From the NCBI GenBank assembly GCA_902796695.1, contig CADBQE010000055.1:1-5989 (forward strand): 5,989 nucleotides of DNA, in the 5' to 3' direction. The notes beneath the pieces were generated by a model, which did not search any database, had not been told where the DNA came from, and worked only from the letters and a program-made list of their open reading frames with translations. The stretch comes from an uncultured Lachnospiraceae bacterium (GTDB lineage: Bacteria; Bacillota; Clostridia; Lachnospirales; Lachnospiraceae). Positions 4,792 through 5,989 of the stretch are shown here, piece by piece (the first letter of the stretch is position 1; each line of letters opens with the position of its first letter). A program made the position numbers and the translations under genes.

Positions 4792-5989
4792 TCAGTTCTC
4801 CTCCATATGATAGTACTTGGTATCGCCGGTCCCGAGCGGCTCGAAGGCTTCTCCGCCGGCCTCGTAAAACTTACCGAAGAATTCCACGAACTGCAGACGG
4901 TTCGTGTGTACATAGGCTCCCAGCAGGTTGATCGCCATATTCAGCGTATGTCCCAGCAGGAAGATAATAACGAATATAACGGCGCCGACCACCCCGCCGC
5001 CCATCATGGACGCCATCGTATTGATGACCGACGCGATCACGCCCGTCGCCAGGCCCAGCGCCAGCAGGCGCGAGTAGGACAGGACGTCCGAAAGCCATCC
5101 GGTGACGCCGTAGAGCTCATAAGCCCCCAGAGCCAGGCGCAGGCCGATCTTCTTGTCCCAGGCCGCAAACAGCAGAAGCAGCAGCGCGCCGGCCAGAGCC
5201 AGGAACTTCGCGGCCGTCTGCAGCCAGGCGGGCAGCGGGATCGGCGCGCCCGCAATGGACGCGTACATATCGGACGGCACCAGGATCAGGATCAGGCCGA
5301 TCAGAAGCAGGAACCAGCCCAGCACGCCGCCCAGGAAATCCTTCACCCTCTTTTCCTTCAGCATCAGATATCCCTTGATGCCCAGGCCCACGAACAGATG
5401 GACCAGACCGAAGGCGAAGCAGTAGATCAGCAGGCGCATCGGCTCATCCAGCGGTGTAAACCAGAGCGCCCGGAACACCGGCCGGTCCGCGGGTACGCCG
5501 AAGAAGGTGTGCGCGATGACGTCTATCGCATCGCCGAAAAAGCTGCCGAACAGGAAGCCCCAGACGGTGGTGGAAACGCCGCACCAGAAGAACATGGTCA
5601 GCATTTTTTTCATGTTCCGCCCCATCTTCGGGAATTTCTTCAGGACGACGGCGCAGCCGATCACCATCACGAGGCCGTAGCCCGCGTCGGACAGCATCAT
5701 GCCGAACAGGAAATAATAGAAGACGGACATGATCGCGGTCGGGTCGATCTCGCCCTTTCCGGGCAGGCCGTAGGACTCCACCACGGATTCCGTTGGCGCG
5801 GAAAGCGGGTTGTTTTTCAGCAGGACCGGCGCGTCCTCCTCCGGTTCGGACAGGATCACGCTGACCGTGTATCGGCTCTCCAGTTTTTTCTGCAGCGCGG
5901 CGGCTTCCGACTCCGGCACGTAGCCTTCCAGGAAGAAAGCGGTCCGGCTTTCGCCCGCCTTTTGGAACGAGGTAAGGCGCGCGGCTTCA
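4792..5989 (-). CDS. ntpI: V-type ATPase subunit I (a subunit), 3' part
   Basis: Membrane stator subunit that forms the ion half-channels next to the K ring and anchors the peripheral stalks. The frame is open to the right edge, leaving 398 complete C-terminal residues plus the stop. Family members are about 650 residues, so roughly the first 250 are missing. The fragment starts in the cytosolic arm (FFLEGYVPE) and passes through the family signature EIDPT...FYYFLFGMMLSDAGYG (visible residues about 80-105). About eight hydrophobic segments follow. Two conserved arginines of the family are present: Arg in SYSRLLALGLA (visible residue 307, codon 5068-5070) and Arg in HTNRLQFVEFF (residue 364, codon 4897-4899). 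By known family alignments these match the essential proton- or sodium-path arginines of yeast Vph1 and E. hirae NtpI. The stop lies 1 base before ntpK, and the last codons carry the ntpK ribosome binding site. The GTG at 5919 is internal, not a start, because sequence upstream of it continues the family match. Confidence 0.96.
   Translation of the reverse strand, partial: EAARLTSFQKAGESRTAFFLEGYVPESEAAALQKKLESRYTVSVILSEPEEDAPVLLKNNPLSAPTESVVESYGLPGKGEIDPTAIMSVFYYFLFGMMLSDAGYGLVMVIGCAVVLKKFPKMGRNMKKMLTMFFWCGVSTTVWGFLFGSFFGDAIDVIAHTFFGVPADRPVFRALWFTPLDEPMRLLIYCFAFGLVHLFVGLGIKGYLMLKEKRVKDFLGGVLGWFLLLIGLILILVPSDMYASIAGAPIPLPAWLQTAAKFLALAGALLLLLFAAWDKKIGLRLALGAYELYGVTGWLSDVLSYSRLLALGLATGVIASVINTMASMMGGGVVGAVIFVIIFLLGHTLNMAINLLGAYVHTNRLQFVEFFGKFYEAGGEAFEPLGTGDTKYYHMEEN
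4798..4804 (-). promoter_or_regulatory. Ribosome binding site of ntpK
   Basis: GGAGGAG lies 7 bases before the ATG at 4790 and fixes that start over two further in-frame ATGs. It lies inside the last codons of ntpI (Met-Glu-Glu-Asn-stop), so ribosomes ending ntpI are delivered directly to ntpK. Confidence 0.9.

Noticed and set aside
5603..5610. Run of seven A in the ntpI message, and another at about 2281-2287 in ntpA, as slippage or frameshift sites
   Set aside because: Both occur as ordinary Lys-Lys codons in frames that continue with full family similarity. No overlapping product or downstream stimulatory structure was evident.

Overview
The whole window is one gene cluster on the minus strand. 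It encodes a bacterial V-type (V/A-type) rotary ATPase. In transcription order (right to left) the genes are ntpI (3' part only), ntpK, ntpE, ntpC, ntpF, ntpA and ntpB (5' part only). This I-K-E-C-F-A-B order is the one known from Bacillota such as Clostridia and Enterococcus, and from Deinococcus-Thermus. High GC (roughly 60% by eye), strong AGGAGG-like ribosome binding sites and tight gene packing fit a GC-rich clostridial bacterium. That placement is an inference, and the sequence does not identify a species.

Layout: 5989-4792 is the membrane stator subunit I (a), running in from the right edge. 4790-4308 is the rotor-ring proteolipid K (c). 4291-3695 is the peripheral-stalk subunit E. A 68-base gap holding a perfect hairpin follows. 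3626-2655 is subunit C (d), the socket between ring and central shaft. 2662-2342 is the central-shaft subunit F and overlaps C by 8 bases. 2304-535 is the catalytic subunit A. 531-1 is the start of the nucleotide-binding subunit B and leaves the window at the left edge. No gap without a gene exceeds 68 bases.

How the parts work together: A and B form the A3B3 head, where ATP is hydrolysed or made. F (with D, not seen here) forms the central shaft, and C couples it to the K ring. E (with its partner G, not seen) forms the peripheral stalks that hold the head to subunit I. I and K form the ion path. The membrane residues are intact: two conserved Arg in I, and the ion-binding Glu in K. K also carries the Thr, Gln and Gln that form the sodium site of Enterococcus hirae NtpK, so sodium coupling is the favoured inference.

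Every internal start was placed by a Shine-Dalgarno site. For ntpK, ntpE, ntpC and ntpA this puts the start downstream of the longest possible open frame. The long open frames on the plus strand look like codon-bias shadows. I see no RNA gene, mobile element, CRISPR array, promoter or clear terminator. I found no undescribed system here: this is a conserved housekeeping or energy operon, with the E-C hairpin and the sodium signature as its most interesting points.
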